Shown: positions 22,979 through 31,756, counted from the stretch's first letter. The stretch: DNA of 33,649 nt from Patescibacteria group bacterium (GCA_028688375.1 JAQTYG010000001.1:247420-281068); one strand, 5' to 3'. Notes: generated by a model from the sequence alone, not told the origin. Translations and numbers: made by a program.

Positions 22979-25900
22979 CTATTTGTTCATTTTCTCCAAT
23001 GACTCTATAATCGTATGCAAACTCTTGCCCCCGCGACGATGCGTCAAAGCGCTATCAAAGCGTTTCACCAGCTTGGCAAAGGCATTTTCTTGTTCAGCCG
23101 ACAGCGCTTTCTCGTGAATTCGGTCAATCAACTGATTGCCATACACGGCGTCATGATTCCCCCATTCTTCCGCGAGGGAAAAACGCACCGCTTGCGCCGC
23201 TTGATGAGCCTCAAGCTCTAATTGCTCCTCGTCCATCGCTTCTTCCATTTGCGCTTTTTTTATCGCCTCGGCCGCTTGCTCGGCTAATTTTTTATCGGCT
23301 TCGGCCGTCTCCGCTTCCGTCAGCGCGTCCTTACCAATTTTTCCCACTTGGTCAGCGTAAGCTTTGTTTTGTTTTTCCAACGATTGTTGCAAAGTTTCTT
23401 TGGCGCTCGGCTTAACAGCACCGGCCGTTTCTTCCGGTTTCACTTCTGGTGGAACCGCGGTTGGCTTTTCCACCGGCGTCGGTTCCATCACTTTTTCAAC
23501 TTCCGGCGGAGCGGAAGTCTCCGGCGCCGTGGTATTTATTTTTTGTTCCACTGATTCTTTGGCCGCCGCGATTGCCGCTCGAGTGGCGCGTCTGGTTTCT
23601 TCCAAATAATCCCCGGGCAAAATTTCTCCCGGAGCGGGCTGGGCCGGAGTCGGCGGACCGACAAAATCATCTTCTGATTTTATCGGAGCGGTTGACGGCT
23701 CTACCGGTTGTTCCACCGGCGTTTTAGCCGGCGCAGTCTCCCCCGCCGGTTTATTTTCCAAATGAGTACCGGTCTCCGCCAGACGATGTCCGGGATAATG
23801 TTTGGAAAAAGTTTTTATCGGATGATGCGGCGCGGGCTCCGTCTTTATTTCTACGTCTTTATCAACGCCGGGGAAATTCAACGGTTCAATCGGCGCCGCT
23901 TTATTATCACCCACTGGAAATTTTAATGATTCTCCCGACACTGCTTCCACTTTCACTCCATGTTGCAATGTCTCCCGACTAATGTGGCGGAACATATCCG
24001 CCGCGTCAGCGCGCCGACCGCTGTGCAAAACTTTTTCCGCTTCGGACAATTGTCCGCGCAGCACTTCGGCTTGATGATGCAGGTCAAGAGCTTTCGGCGA
24101 ACCCGCCGGCAAAGTGTCGGCTTGGTGTTCCAAAAGATCCACCCGCCGTACCGCATTGTATAAATCGGTCGCCACTTTGTGGTAACCGCCTTCATCGAGT
24201 TTCAGAATATCATCCCCGACGCTCTTACCGACTTGATGATACAAATCAGCCGAATCTTTCGGAATATGCAAAGTACGAATTTCCGCAATACTGCGAACAG
24301 CGTGTTTGACCGCGCCCGCCGTTTCTTCCACCGGTATCAGCGGCGTCTCCGGCGGTTTGGTAAAGTCCATGTCGATCTTTTCCTCTGCTGGCAAAGTTTC
24401 CGGACGAGTGAAGTCCATATCAATCTTTTCCTCTGCTGGCAAAGTTTCGGGTTTGGTGAAATCCATGTCAATCTTTTCCTCTGCTGGCAAAGTTTCCGGA
24501 CGAGTAAAGTCCATGTCAATCTTTTCCTCTGCTGGCAAAGTTTCGGGTTTGGTGAAGTCCATGTCCACTTTTCCCTCAGGCACCACCTTCGGCGTGGCCA
24601 CCGCTGCCGGCGCTTTCCACCAATCTCTGATTTCGCTGGCCGCGACACCCAGCGCATAGCTAAGCGCTCCGCCGGCCACTGCGCCACCGAGCATAAATAA
24701 CAGCTGGCGTTTTTTAACATTATCGCCGGTCAGTTTATCTTTAGCTTTTTGCGTCAATTTTTCCAACCGATCGCTACCGCGCCCGATGTCGGCCAAAATT
24801 TTATCCAAACTATCCCCCGCCACATCGGCTTTTTCCATTTTCAAACGATTGACAAAAGCAACAAAATTTTCCGCGCGATTTTTCAAAACTTTATTTTTAT
24901 CCAACAAGCCCAAATCCAACCGCGACAAAATGGCCACGGCATTATCCCCCGCTTTCTTCAAATCCGCTTCGGCGATATCCCAGACCTTTCGGCCGGCTAA
25001 TTTTTTCTCGGCCTCATCAATCATTTTGGCAATATTTTTTTCCAGCTTTACGTCACCGCGTTCGCGGGTGGATTTTTCCACACTTAAACCAACCGCCGCG
25101 CCGCCCAGCGCGCCGGATAAAATTCGACCATAAGCGCTAAACCGAATCGCGCCGGCCATGACCACGCCGATACCGACCGCGCCGGCCAAATTCTCGGAAC
25201 GAACTTTGGTTAATTCTTCCATTTTGGCTACCAGCCAATACTTATCTTCCGGCCGTTCCGCTTTAGCTTGAATTTCTTTCAACGCCTGCGCCGCTTTCAC
25301 CTCGCCCCGTTCATACCCGCCGATGGCCAAAGTAATTTGCAGGGCCGCCTGTTTTTTTTGTTCCGCGCTGGCCCCGGCATAAGTTACCTCTACGTAATTC
25401 AAAGCGTTTTGATAAAATTCATAACTGGCCGCGTCCAACGCGGCGGCAAATTTGTCTTCAGTCTCGGCCGAGGGGCGTTCCATGGCCGTACGGCCGGCCT
25501 CGGTATATGTTTTTATCTTCGCCCTGACGTCACGGCTGGTATTTTCTCTAATCTGGTTGGCCAGCACCGCCGACAACTGATCTTTAATATCCATGGCATC
25601 CACGGTTTTGGCCAAGACCGCGTTCGGGTCGTTCTTTGGTTCTTCTTTTTTAAACCACTTGCCAAAAGTATTCCCCCAAAAAGTCCCAGCCTTGGATTCG
25701 GCTACTTTTTTCTTGGCTTGCTGAAATTTTTCCGATTCGCTGATTTGTTTCATTAAAATCGGTCTGGCGGCAATCACCCCGGCCGCCACCATGGCCGCCG
25801 CGCCGCCCGAACCGATTACCATGCCGGCGCCAATACCAATGCCGGCCGCGATACCTAAATTTTTCAAAATATTTTTAGCCAAACCGGTCTTGGATGTTTT

Positions 25901-27610
25901 GGCCATCTGCCTGTTAGTTTCGGCCAACACGGTCGCCCGCAAAATCTCGTAAGATTGTTGGCTGACCTCTTCGCGCTGTTCCGCCGCCAACTGCGAGGTA
26001 TGTTCTTTCAGAATGTCCCGCAACAAATTCTTAGCTTCTTCGGCACTGCCTTTTTTCAAAAACTCACCCAATTTCCCCGCGTCATGTTCGGAAATATTGG
26101 CCAAAAGTTCCTGCGGTTTTATTTCCACCACCCCGGCTTCGGTCAGCACTTCTTTGGCGGTCTTTTTTACTTCCGCTTTAACGCCAACCGGCGTTGCGCC
26201 CATCTTTTCCTCCCCGCGTTTGAACCAAGCCGCTTCGGTTTTGGCCGTGGCTTTGGCTTGGGCGGCGGCCTTCTCTTCCTTATTTTTCATCGCTTCCAAT
26301 ACATCCAGCACGTATTCGCGCGCCAAACTTTCCAGATGCAAAATATCCTCAAAACTTTGTTTTTTCGGGATAGAATCAATCCACGTTAAAACCAAATCTT
26401 TCTGGTCTTCATTCAAACGAGAATCGTTTTTCACGGACAACAATCTCTGCAAAAGCTTTTCTCCGCGTTCTTTAATCGCCTTTTTCTCCACCGGTCCGGC
26501 GAATTGTTTCTCCGCCAGCTCCAAATTTTTCACGTAGGCGCGAAATTTTATCTCCAGCGCTTTGGGGTCAACATTTTTATTTTTTAAATCATCGGCCAGT
26601 TCGTAAGACAAATCATGCGCCGTGGCAATCGCGCTTTTTCTTTTGGCATCCGGGCCGGCGTCCATGCCGGTATAAGCATCCAGCAAAAATTCCAACCGCT
26701 CTTTATTTTTGACTAAACCCTGCTGCACGAATTCTTTCACGCCCGGCAGAGCATAATCACGCGCTTCGGTTTTTCTTTTTTCCACGATACTTTTTTCCAC
26801 TTTAAAAATCCTGTTTTCGGCCATCTCTTCCAGTCCGGCCACCGCCGTGGCATCCAATTTTTCCGCGTCGTGCAATTTGGGCAGTTGTTTCAACATTTCC
26901 TTAGCCAAGCTCGAGGCCGTGGTGCTCTCAAATTTTTTGACCTCGGCCAGGCGCTGCTCCAACTTACGCAACCGGCTTTCCAAATCCGCCCGATCGGTTA
27001 TTTCCTTTTCCACTTTTCTGAAATTGCTCTCCAAAATCGCCAGGCTGGTTTTTAAATCATCCAAATCATTCAACACCAGTGTTTTAGACGCGGCCGCCAA
27101 AGATTCGCCGGAGGAAACTTTATTTTTTACCACGTCCTTTTTTCTCTCCAGACGCTTTAACGCGTTCGCCATCGCGTCCATGTTTTTCTGAAAATTTTCC
27201 AATTTTTCTTTAAACTCTTTGGGCAATAAAGCGGCGTACTCCGGCGCGGCGTATTCCCGGCGCGATTCTTCGTATTCCATTAATTTTTGCCGGCCGCGTT
27301 CAATGCCTTGCTCTAATTTCTCCAAAACTTCTCCGTCGGGACCCTTTTTTTCCAAACCTAAATCGGCGTAATCTTTTTGGAACTCCGCCATTTTTTCCGG
27401 GTCAATTTGGCGCGCCTTGAGCATTTCGCCGGCCGCGTTTTCCATTCTTTTGAGCGTTTCGTCTTTTTCCGCCGGAGATTGGCCCCAAGTATCCGCTTTG
27501 TATAATTTCACGCGCTCCAACTGTTTTTTTAATTTAATAAACTCGGCCGAATCGGCTTCCGGCCCCGCGCCTTCGCTTTTATTTTTATTGGTTGCGTCGT
27601 TGGCGGACAT
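22979..27610 (-). CDS. Very large coiled-coil protein with hydrophobic segments and a 16-residue repeat (1543 aa)
   Basis: The ATG at 27610 is used; the frame reaches a TTG 18 bp upstream. Residues about 20-570 are charged and helical with heptad-like spacing. Three Gly/Ala-rich hydrophobic segments follow: LGIAAGIGIGAGMVIG (about 580-618), AVGIGVVMAGAIRF (about 808-838) and LGGAVAGGALSYALGV (about 970-990), which could be membrane hairpins. Residues about 1010-1085 hold five tandem units of IDMDFT(K/R)PETLPAEEK. A Pro/Glu/Ala-rich region and a final helical part end in IESLEKMNK. Long proteins of this kind are common hypothetical proteins in Patescibacteria. The function is not recognised; a cell-surface or envelope scaffold is possible. 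Backbone codon use; it is preceded by an AT-rich, SD-less leader. It is the last gene of a leftward run with the two small genes to its right. Confidence 0.85.
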   Translation of the reverse strand: MSANDATNKNKSEGAGPEADSAEFIKLKKQLERVKLYKADTWGQSPAEKDETLKRMENAAGEMLKARQIDPEKMAEFQKDYADLGLEKKGPDGEVLEKLEQGIERGRQKLMEYEESRREYAAPEYAALLPKEFKEKLENFQKNMDAMANALKRLERKKDVVKNKVSSGESLAAASKTLVLNDLDDLKTSLAILESNFRKVEKEITDRADLESRLRKLEQRLAEVKKFESTTASSLAKEMLKQLPKLHDAEKLDATAVAGLEEMAENRIFKVEKSIVEKRKTEARDYALPGVKEFVQQGLVKNKERLEFLLDAYTGMDAGPDAKRKSAIATAHDLSYELADDLKNKNVDPKALEIKFRAYVKNLELAEKQFAGPVEKKAIKERGEKLLQRLLSVKNDSRLNEDQKDLVLTWIDSIPKKQSFEDILHLESLAREYVLDVLEAMKNKEEKAAAQAKATAKTEAAWFKRGEEKMGATPVGVKAEVKKTAKEVLTEAGVVEIKPQELLANISEHDAGKLGEFLKKGSAEEAKNLLRDILKEHTSQLAAEQREEVSQQSYEILRATVLAETNRQMAKTSKTGLAKNILKNLGIAAGIGIGAGMVIGSGGAAAMVAAGVIAARPILMKQISESEKFQQAKKKVAESKAGTFWGNTFGKWFKKEEPKNDPNAVLAKTVDAMDIKDQLSAVLANQIRENTSRDVRAKIKTYTEAGRTAMERPSAETEDKFAAALDAASYEFYQNALNYVEVTYAGASAEQKKQAALQITLAIGGYERGEVKAAQALKEIQAKAERPEDKYWLVAKMEELTKVRSENLAGAVGIGVVMAGAIRFSAYGRILSGALGGAAVGLSVEKSTRERGDVKLEKNIAKMIDEAEKKLAGRKVWDIAEADLKKAGDNAVAILSRLDLGLLDKNKVLKNRAENFVAFVNRLKMEKADVAGDSLDKILADIGRGSDRLEKLTQKAKDKLTGDNVKKRQLLFMLGGAVAGGALSYALGVAASEIRDWWKAPAAVATPKVVPEGKVDMDFTKPETLPAEEKIDMDFTRPETLPAEEKIDMDFTKPETLPAEEKIDMDFTRPETLPAEEKIDMDFTKPPETPLIPVEETAGAVKHAVRSIAEIRTLHIPKDSADLYHQVGKSVGDDILKLDEGGYHKVATDLYNAVRRVDLLEHQADTLPAGSPKALDLHHQAEVLRGQLSEAEKVLHSGRRADAADMFRHISRETLQHGVKVEAVSGESLKFPVGDNKAAPIEPLNFPGVDKDVEIKTEPAPHHPIKTFSKHYPGHRLAETGTHLENKPAGETAPAKTPVEQPVEPSTAPIKSEDDFVGPPTPAQPAPGEILPGDYLEETRRATRAAIAAAKESVEQKINTTAPETSAPPEVEKVMEPTPVEKPTAVPPEVKPEETAGAVKPSAKETLQQSLEKQNKAYADQVGKIGKDALTEAETAEADKKLAEQAAEAIKKAQMEEAMDEEQLELEAHQAAQAVRFSLAEEWGNHDAVYGNQLIDRIHEKALSAEQENAFAKLVKRFDSALTHRRGGKSLHTIIESLEKMNK
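24363..24578. repeat. 48-bp tandem repeat inside the 1543-aa gene
   Basis: Units recur every 48 bp (aagtccat or aaatccat at 24363, 24411, 24459, 24507 and 24555). Alternate units differ at the same bases, giving PETLP preceded by K or R in turn, so the duplicated unit is probably 96 bp. Confidence 0.9.
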
Positions 27611-27633
27611 AAAAAATTTATTAAACAAGATGA

Positions 27634-27834
27634 TTATTGATTGGTTTTAATCCGACCGAGCACTTCTTCCATTTTTTGCTTATCCACTATCCGGTCAAAC
27701 TCTCGGCGTAAATCGTCCCTTTCTTTGCCTAACAAAATCAACAAAGAGTTCCACTCCTTGTACAGCTCGGCCAATTTATCGTACACCGCCCGGTCGGCCG
27801 AATTTTGTTGATTGTCGCTTGCGGGTGTGTCCAT
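27634..27834 (-). CDS. Small hypothetical helical protein (66 aa)
   Basis: The product is soluble and charged: MDTPASDNQQNS, then helical VYDKLAELYKEWNSLLILLGKERDDLRREFDRIV. It probably forms a short coiled coil. No family was recognised. It begins 16 bp after the 109-aa gene's stop and ends about 20 bp before the large coiled-coil gene, so the three are probably one transcript and may act together. Confidence 0.7.
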   Translation of the reverse strand: MDTPASDNQQNSADRAVYDKLAELYKEWNSLLILLGKERDDLRREFDRIVDKQKMEEVLGRIKTNQ

Positions 27835-27849
27835 ACCCGTCGTGACAAA

Positions 27850-28179
27850 TTATGCCGTCGCTTTTTTTAATTTTTCCGCCGAAGCCAAAAACTCATCAGC
27901 GAATTCCTTCAACGCGACGGTTATTTTATTTTCCCAATCAGGCACGCTCTTTTGAAAAAACTCGGCCAATTCTTCCGGTTTCGCCTCTTTACCGGCCAGC
28001 GCATTAAACTCATCCAAAGCTTGAGGCGACAATTCCTTCAACGCCACCAAACCGATGCGGCGCTGGACTTCGGCGCCAATTTTTTCCGCGTATTCTTCGC
28101 GAAATTTTTCCGGCACGTTATCCAACCCCGCTTTTTTAATCAGCTCGGTCACAAATTGAGTTACCAAATCTTTTTGCAT
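27850..28179 (-). CDS. Hypothetical helical protein, DUF5663-like (109 aa)
   Basis: It starts MQKDLVTQFVTELIKKAG and is entirely helical and charged, with LAEFFQKSVPDWENKI near residue 72. The layout (short helix, EEYAEKI, then an ELAEF-x(5)-P-D/N-x-E segment) recalls DUF5663 proteins, which I associate with Patescibacteria; this assignment is from memory and unverified. No signal peptide, membrane helix or Cys. It lies directly upstream of the 66-aa and 1543-aa genes. Confidence 0.7.
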   Translation of the reverse strand: MQKDLVTQFVTELIKKAGLDNVPEKFREEYAEKIGAEVQRRIGLVALKELSPQALDEFNALAGKEAKPEELAEFFQKSVPDWENKITVALKEFADEFLASAEKLKKATA

Positions 28180-28210
28180 AAAAAATATTTAAATATTAGA
28201 AATTTTATAT

Positions 28211-29305
28211 TTATAATGCTCCGCCCGTTTCTAACATTTCCCCCGTTAACTCTAAAATTTTGCCGGCGCGCGTGACCGTCATTTTTACTTCTTTGTTGGC
28301 TATATTATACCACGATTCCTCATTGCTAACCACCGCGCCGTTGATGGCCGTGATAATATCCCCGCGGCGCAACACTGTTTTTTTGTTTAAAACTCTCTCC
28401 ACCGCGAAACCGTTTAAAATCTCCCCATTCACTAACGCGCCCCGTTCCCAACCGAACCAGCCGGCCACGCCCAATGTCGGATAAACAATTTTTTCCTGGC
28501 TTAAAACTTTCGGTAAAATGCGGATCAGGACGGAGCCGGGCAACAACATTTTCCCATCCATCACAAAACCAACCAACCGCCCGCGGCTGTTGATTACCAC
28601 CGAACCGGCGGAAAAATCTCCTTCCAACACAAAAGCGCGATTCGGACCGGAATCCAGGTGTTCTTGACCGAAAACGCCGTATTTGACCGAACCGACCCGG
28701 CCGTAAAGCCAGCTCTCGCGTTCGCGCGCGAACACGTCGTCAAACGGCGCGAGTGAATCGCTGAACCCGGCGACTTTAAATTGCGTTAGCGAAGCGTCGG
28801 TCACGGCCGTGGCCAACGGCGAAACTTTGGCGTAAGCCAGCCGAGCGCGCTCGTCAAATAAAAATTTATCTATTTTATAAACCGTGCCGTTGGCGCCGGC
28901 GATTCGCCACTTTTTATAACTTAACGTCCGTTCGGTTTTTGGCACATACATAGCCAGCCAACCATCCGAAGACACGGCCACCGCTTCGGTCAATTTATTT
29001 TCTTCATTCAAATAACTGACGGCATCCAAACGCGAGGTATCGGTAAAAACATTATAGATCTTTTCGGCGCTTTCTTTGCCGGTCAGCGCGTCTAATTGGC
29101 CCCGGCCCAAATCAATGTTGTTCTGCGACACCACCCAAGTATTGCCCCCGCCGCCATTCGGCCAAATCCAGCCGAGCATCACCGCCGCGCCGGAAATGCC
29201 GGCGGCCAAACCAAATACCGTCACCACGATCAAACTTTTGATGTTGATCCAGCGCTCATGATTTTTTATATTGCAAGCCGGATGGGGCAAATGTGGAGGC
29301 AGCAT
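28211..29305 (-). CDS. HtrA/DegP-like membrane-anchored protein with PDZ domain, apparently inactive
   Basis: The start used is the ATG at 29305 (a TTG lies 6 bp upstream). Residues about 22-45 form an N-terminal membrane anchor (LIVVTVFGLAAGISGAAVMLGWIW). The middle resembles a trypsin-fold domain: TEAVAVSSDGWLAMYV stands where HtrA proteases have a-VSSDGYILTNNHV, and GDFSAGSVVINSRGRLVGFV stands for GNSGGPL-x(3)-G-x(2)-VG. The catalytic His is absent, and the Ser context GNSGG is replaced by FSAGS. The C-terminal 95 residues are a PDZ domain with GFAVERVL...LRRGDIITAINGAVV and W-YNI. An inactive HtrA homologue could still bind misfolded or C-terminal peptides outside the membrane. Backbone codon use; it lies 31 bp upstream of the 109-aa gene. 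Confidence 0.8.
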   Translation of the reverse strand: MLPPHLPHPACNIKNHERWINIKSLIVVTVFGLAAGISGAAVMLGWIWPNGGGGNTWVVSQNNIDLGRGQLDALTGKESAEKIYNVFTDTSRLDAVSYLNEENKLTEAVAVSSDGWLAMYVPKTERTLSYKKWRIAGANGTVYKIDKFLFDERARLAYAKVSPLATAVTDASLTQFKVAGFSDSLAPFDDVFARERESWLYGRVGSVKYGVFGQEHLDSGPNRAFVLEGDFSAGSVVINSRGRLVGFVMDGKMLLPGSVLIRILPKVLSQEKIVYPTLGVAGWFGWERGALVNGEILNGFAVERVLNKKTVLRRGDIITAINGAVVSNEESWYNIANKEVKMTVTRAGKILELTGEMLETGGAL

Positions 29306-29319
29306 AAACAATTATTAAT

Positions 29320-30120
29320 TTATCGCCATTGAGCGGCGAATAAAAAGGCCGCTAACAGCAGGAAATCAAAAAAGAAAAAGAACTTTTGTTTTTTCCAGTC
29401 AATGCCTTCTTTGGTCAGATTAAACCGGCAAATCAACCACCAATTATACCAAAACCAAATTATGATAATGCCGTTGATTAAATAACCGAGCGGCCAGCGC
29501 CACACCACCCAGGCCAATTCCAACACCAGCAAAAAACTGACGCCCAAACTCAGCCAAAAACGGCTATTGTACGGCAGATTGTAAGCGCGCCACCACCAGG
29601 CGCTGATCAAAGTAGAAACCGCGGCGCCCAAAATGGCTAAAAGTAAAAAATATGTGTCTAACAAAATTTGGAAGGAAATCACCGCGTATAGCCCGCACCA
29701 AAATCCGGCTAAACCGAACGCGTCCATCAAAAACAACCAACGGCGATAGGGCTTGGAAAAAAATGTCAGATCGGCTTCCCCGGCCGGCAACAGCCAAAAA
29801 CTGATGGCGGAAAATAGAACGAACATCCCGCTCAACAAATACCAGGAAATTTGCCAATCAATAAAAATTAACAGGGAGACAACGATGCCGAAATTAAAAA
29901 ATATCAAGGTGAACCAATGGCGCCAACGGCTTTGCTCCGGCGGGTAATAAACCACGCGAATAAAAAACGCCCAGAGCACGGCGCGGGCGACAAACCACAA
30001 GCCAAACCATTGCCAGTTCGGCAGGGTCGGCAACCAAACCAGGGTGGCGATATTTAAGGCTAAATCTATCACCGCCGCCAGCTTGGGATGCATGGAAAAT
30101 TTTCTTTTCTTATCTTCCAT
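29320..30120 (-). CDS. Polytopic membrane protein of unknown function (266 aa)
   Basis: The start is placed at the ATG at 30120 (MEDKKRKFSMHPK), because the promoter would begin RNA near 30126; the open frame continues to 30144. The protein has about seven hydrophobic helices rich in Trp, Phe and Leu (NWQWFGLWFVARAVLWAFFI, ISWYLLSGMFVLFSAISFWL) and ends in a short basic and then hydrophobic tail. No family motif was recognised. It is divergent from smpB and lies 14 bp upstream of the HtrA-like gene, so the two are probably co-transcribed. Confidence 0.75.
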   Translation of the reverse strand: MEDKKRKFSMHPKLAAVIDLALNIATLVWLPTLPNWQWFGLWFVARAVLWAFFIRVVYYPPEQSRWRHWFTLIFFNFGIVVSLLIFIDWQISWYLLSGMFVLFSAISFWLLPAGEADLTFFSKPYRRWLFLMDAFGLAGFWCGLYAVISFQILLDTYFLLLAILGAAVSTLISAWWWRAYNLPYNSRFWLSLGVSFLLVLELAWVVWRWPLGYLINGIIIIWFWYNWWLICRFNLTKEGIDWKKQKFFFFFDFLLLAAFLFAAQWR

Positions 30121-30132
30121 ATAATATAGCTC

Positions 30133-30161
30133 ATTATAGCACAAAACCGGAAAAAAATAAA
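30133..30161 (-). promoter_or_regulatory. Extended -10 promoter of the polytopic membrane protein gene
   Basis: The minus strand has TGCTATAAT with a weak TTTATT 17 nt upstream. RNA should start within about 6 nt of the ATG at 30120, so the mRNA is nearly leaderless. Confidence 0.65.
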
Positions 30162-30178
30162 GACCCGCGCCTAAAAAG

Positions 30179-30207
30179 TTGATTTTTTGCCGAATTTCTG
30201 CTAAAAT
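30179..30207 (+). promoter_or_regulatory. Promoter of smpB giving a leaderless mRNA
   Basis: TTGATT, 17 nt ending TGC, then TAAAAT. Only 8 nt separate the -10 box from the ATG at 30216, so transcription should begin at or just before the start codon. Confidence 0.75.
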
Positions 30208-30215
30208 GTCCGCAT

Positions 30216-30668
30216 ATGAGCTTAGCCGAAAATAAAAAAGCGCTATTTGATTATGAAATCCTGGAAAAACTCGAGGCCGGTTTGGAATTGCGCGGCTACG
30301 AGGCCAAGGCGGTCAAAGACGGAAATGTTAACCTAAAAGGCGCTTTTGTTACTTTCCATGGCGACGACGCCCTGCTGACCAACGCCCATATCGGCCGATA
30401 TAAGCCCGCCGGGAAAATGCCGGATTACGAACCGGAGCGTAGCCGACGTTTGCTTTTACACAAAAAGGAAATCGGCTATTTACGCGGGAAATCACAGGAA
30501 CAGGGCTTGACAATTGTCCCTCTGCGGGTGTATACTAAAAACCGCTTCATTAAGGTAGAAGTGGCTGTGGCCCGCGGAAAAAAACGTTTTGATAAACGCG
30601 AAACGCTGAAAAAGCGGGACACGGAAAGAGAAATCAGACGCACATTAAAAAACCCCAAACCCCAATAA
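30216..30668 (+). CDS. smpB: SsrA-binding protein SmpB
   Basis: SmpB brings tmRNA to stalled ribosomes. The 150 residues follow the family closely: NKKALFDYEILEKLEAGLELRGYEAKAVKDGNVNLKGAFV at the N-terminal beta-barrel, DYEPERSRRLLLHKKEI in the middle, and GLTIVPLRVYTKNRFIKVEVAVARGKKRFDKRETLKKRD near the end. The KKRFDKRETLKKRD helix and tail correspond to the part that enters the mRNA channel. The last residues (LKNPKPQ) run into repeat DNA and may be an eroded terminus. The start codon is fixed by the promoter 8 nt upstream, which implies leaderless translation. tmRNA itself follows 76 nt downstream on the same strand, so both partners probably share a transcript. Confidence 0.95.
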   Translation: MSLAENKKALFDYEILEKLEAGLELRGYEAKAVKDGNVNLKGAFVTFHGDDALLTNAHIGRYKPAGKMPDYEPERSRRLLLHKKEIGYLRGKSQEQGLTIVPLRVYTKNRFIKVEVAVARGKKRFDKRETLKKRDTEREIRRTLKNPKPQ

Positions 30669-30738
30669 CCAAACCCCAAATTTGAACATTGTAATTTACA
30701 AAATTAATTGGACATTGGGATTTGGACATTGGGATTTT
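30650..30738. repeat. Spacer of aaccccaa / ggacattgggattt repeats
   Basis: aaaccccaa-type words recur three times and ttggacattgggatt twice. The two groups are partly complementary, so the spacer can fold. It overlaps the final codons of smpB and ends just before tmRNA. Confidence 0.6.
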
Positions 30739-30744
30739 TCAACC

Positions 30745-31139
30745 GGGGATGTTGGGATTCGACAGAAGCTTACGATACGGTCCGCATGCCGAGGGTGTTT
30801 CAAACCTCGCAAATCCTTGAAGCAAATTAATAAGTGCCAACTTATTCTCAAAAGCCAAAGTTGCTTTAGCCCGAGCTTTTAGCCCGAGCTTCAGCTTTGC
30901 GCCTGTAGCGGCCTAAGGGTCGCTTCCGTCGCCTCAGTCATACTCAATAGCTGAACGCGGCGTAAATCATTGAGTGTAGGTCATCATTCTCACCGAAGAA
31001 GAAATGTCCGAAAGGCAAAATCGGTCCACCGAACAATTTTTGTTCTCTTACCGTTGTTCGGCCAGAAATTAAGAGAGCTAAGCATGTAGAAGATTTTGTC
31101 GCTGTTCTCTGGACGCGAGTTCAACTCTCGCCATCTCCA
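30745..31139 (+). ncRNA. ssrA: tmRNA (transfer-messenger RNA)
   Basis: The 5' end GGGGATG pairs with CATCTCC at 31132-31138 to form the tRNA-like acceptor; the discriminator A is at 31139 and CCA is not encoded. The 5' part GGGATTCGACAG is the standard tmRNA signature, and the T-arm is GCGAG-TTCAACT-CTCGC. The tag reading frame most likely resumes at GCC 30836 and runs 26 codons to TAA at 30914-30916. It begins ANLFSKAK and ends FAPVAA, a degradation tag with the usual AA end but unusually long. Pseudoknot-like regions fill 30917-31080. It lies between smpB and infC, 19 nt from the latter's start. Confidence 0.93.
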
Positions 31140-31158
31140 CGGAATTTAATTTTTCACT

Positions 31159-31707
31159 ATGCGTATTTCGCGACGCCGGCACAAGCCGGAAGAGCCGAAA
31201 AAAACATTTTTTTTCAATGAGGGGATCCACGCGCCTCAGGTTTTAGTTTTAAATTCCAGTGGCGCCAGCGTCGGCGTAATGAATACCGGCGAAGCGATCC
31301 GCTTGGCGCGCGAACAGGAAATGGATTTGGTGGAAATCAATCCCAAAACCGAACCGCCGGTGGCCAAAATTATGAACTTCGGGCAGTATCAATACCAGCA
31401 AGAAAAAGCCGCCCGTATCCGCAAGGCCCATCAACATGTTACCAAAATTAAAAATGTCCGTATGTCTCTGCGCATCGGCGCCAACGACCGAGACATTAGA
31501 AAAAAACAAGCGCTGGAATTTCTGGACGGTGGAGACAAGGTAAAAATTGATATTGTTTTACGAGGCCGAGAAATGCAACAAGGCGCGCTGGCTTTTGACG
31601 CCATTAAAAAATTTATTGCTGAAATCACTGAGACTGTCACTATAAAATACGACCAGGACGTGGAGCGCCAAGGCAATTTAATTACTGCTACTATATTTAA
31701 AAGCTGA
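31159..31707 (+). CDS. infC: Translation initiation factor IF-3
   Basis: IF-3 binds the 30S subunit and checks the start codon. The 182-residue protein has the N-domain motif FFFNEGIHAPQVLVLNSSGASVGVMNTGEAIRLAREQEMDLVEINP, the helical linker VAKIMNFGQYQYQQEKAAR, and the C-domain with KNVRMSLRIGANDRD and KIDIVLRGREMQQ. The start is an ordinary ATG, unlike the AUU used for autoregulation in E. coli, and no Shine-Dalgarno sequence is visible. It begins 19 nt past the tmRNA end, and rpmI and rplT follow, the classic infC-rpmI-rplT order. Confidence 0.96.
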   Translation: MRISRRRHKPEEPKKTFFFNEGIHAPQVLVLNSSGASVGVMNTGEAIRLAREQEMDLVEINPKTEPPVAKIMNFGQYQYQQEKAARIRKAHQHVTKIKNVRMSLRIGANDRDIRKKQALEFLDGGDKVKIDIVLRGREMQQGALAFDAIKKFIAEITETVTIKYDQDVERQGNLITATIFKS

Positions 31708-31711
31708 CGAA

Positions 31712-31740
31712 GTCATCCCCGCGCAGGCGGGGATCCAGTC
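31712..31740. repeat. Small palindromic repeat, copy 1 (dRS3-like)
   Basis: gtcatccccgcg-c-aggcggggatcca between infC and rpmI. A second copy at 32679-32706 differs by paired changes that keep the stem. Confidence 0.7.
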
Positions 31741-31756
31741 ACATAATTACTGTCTT

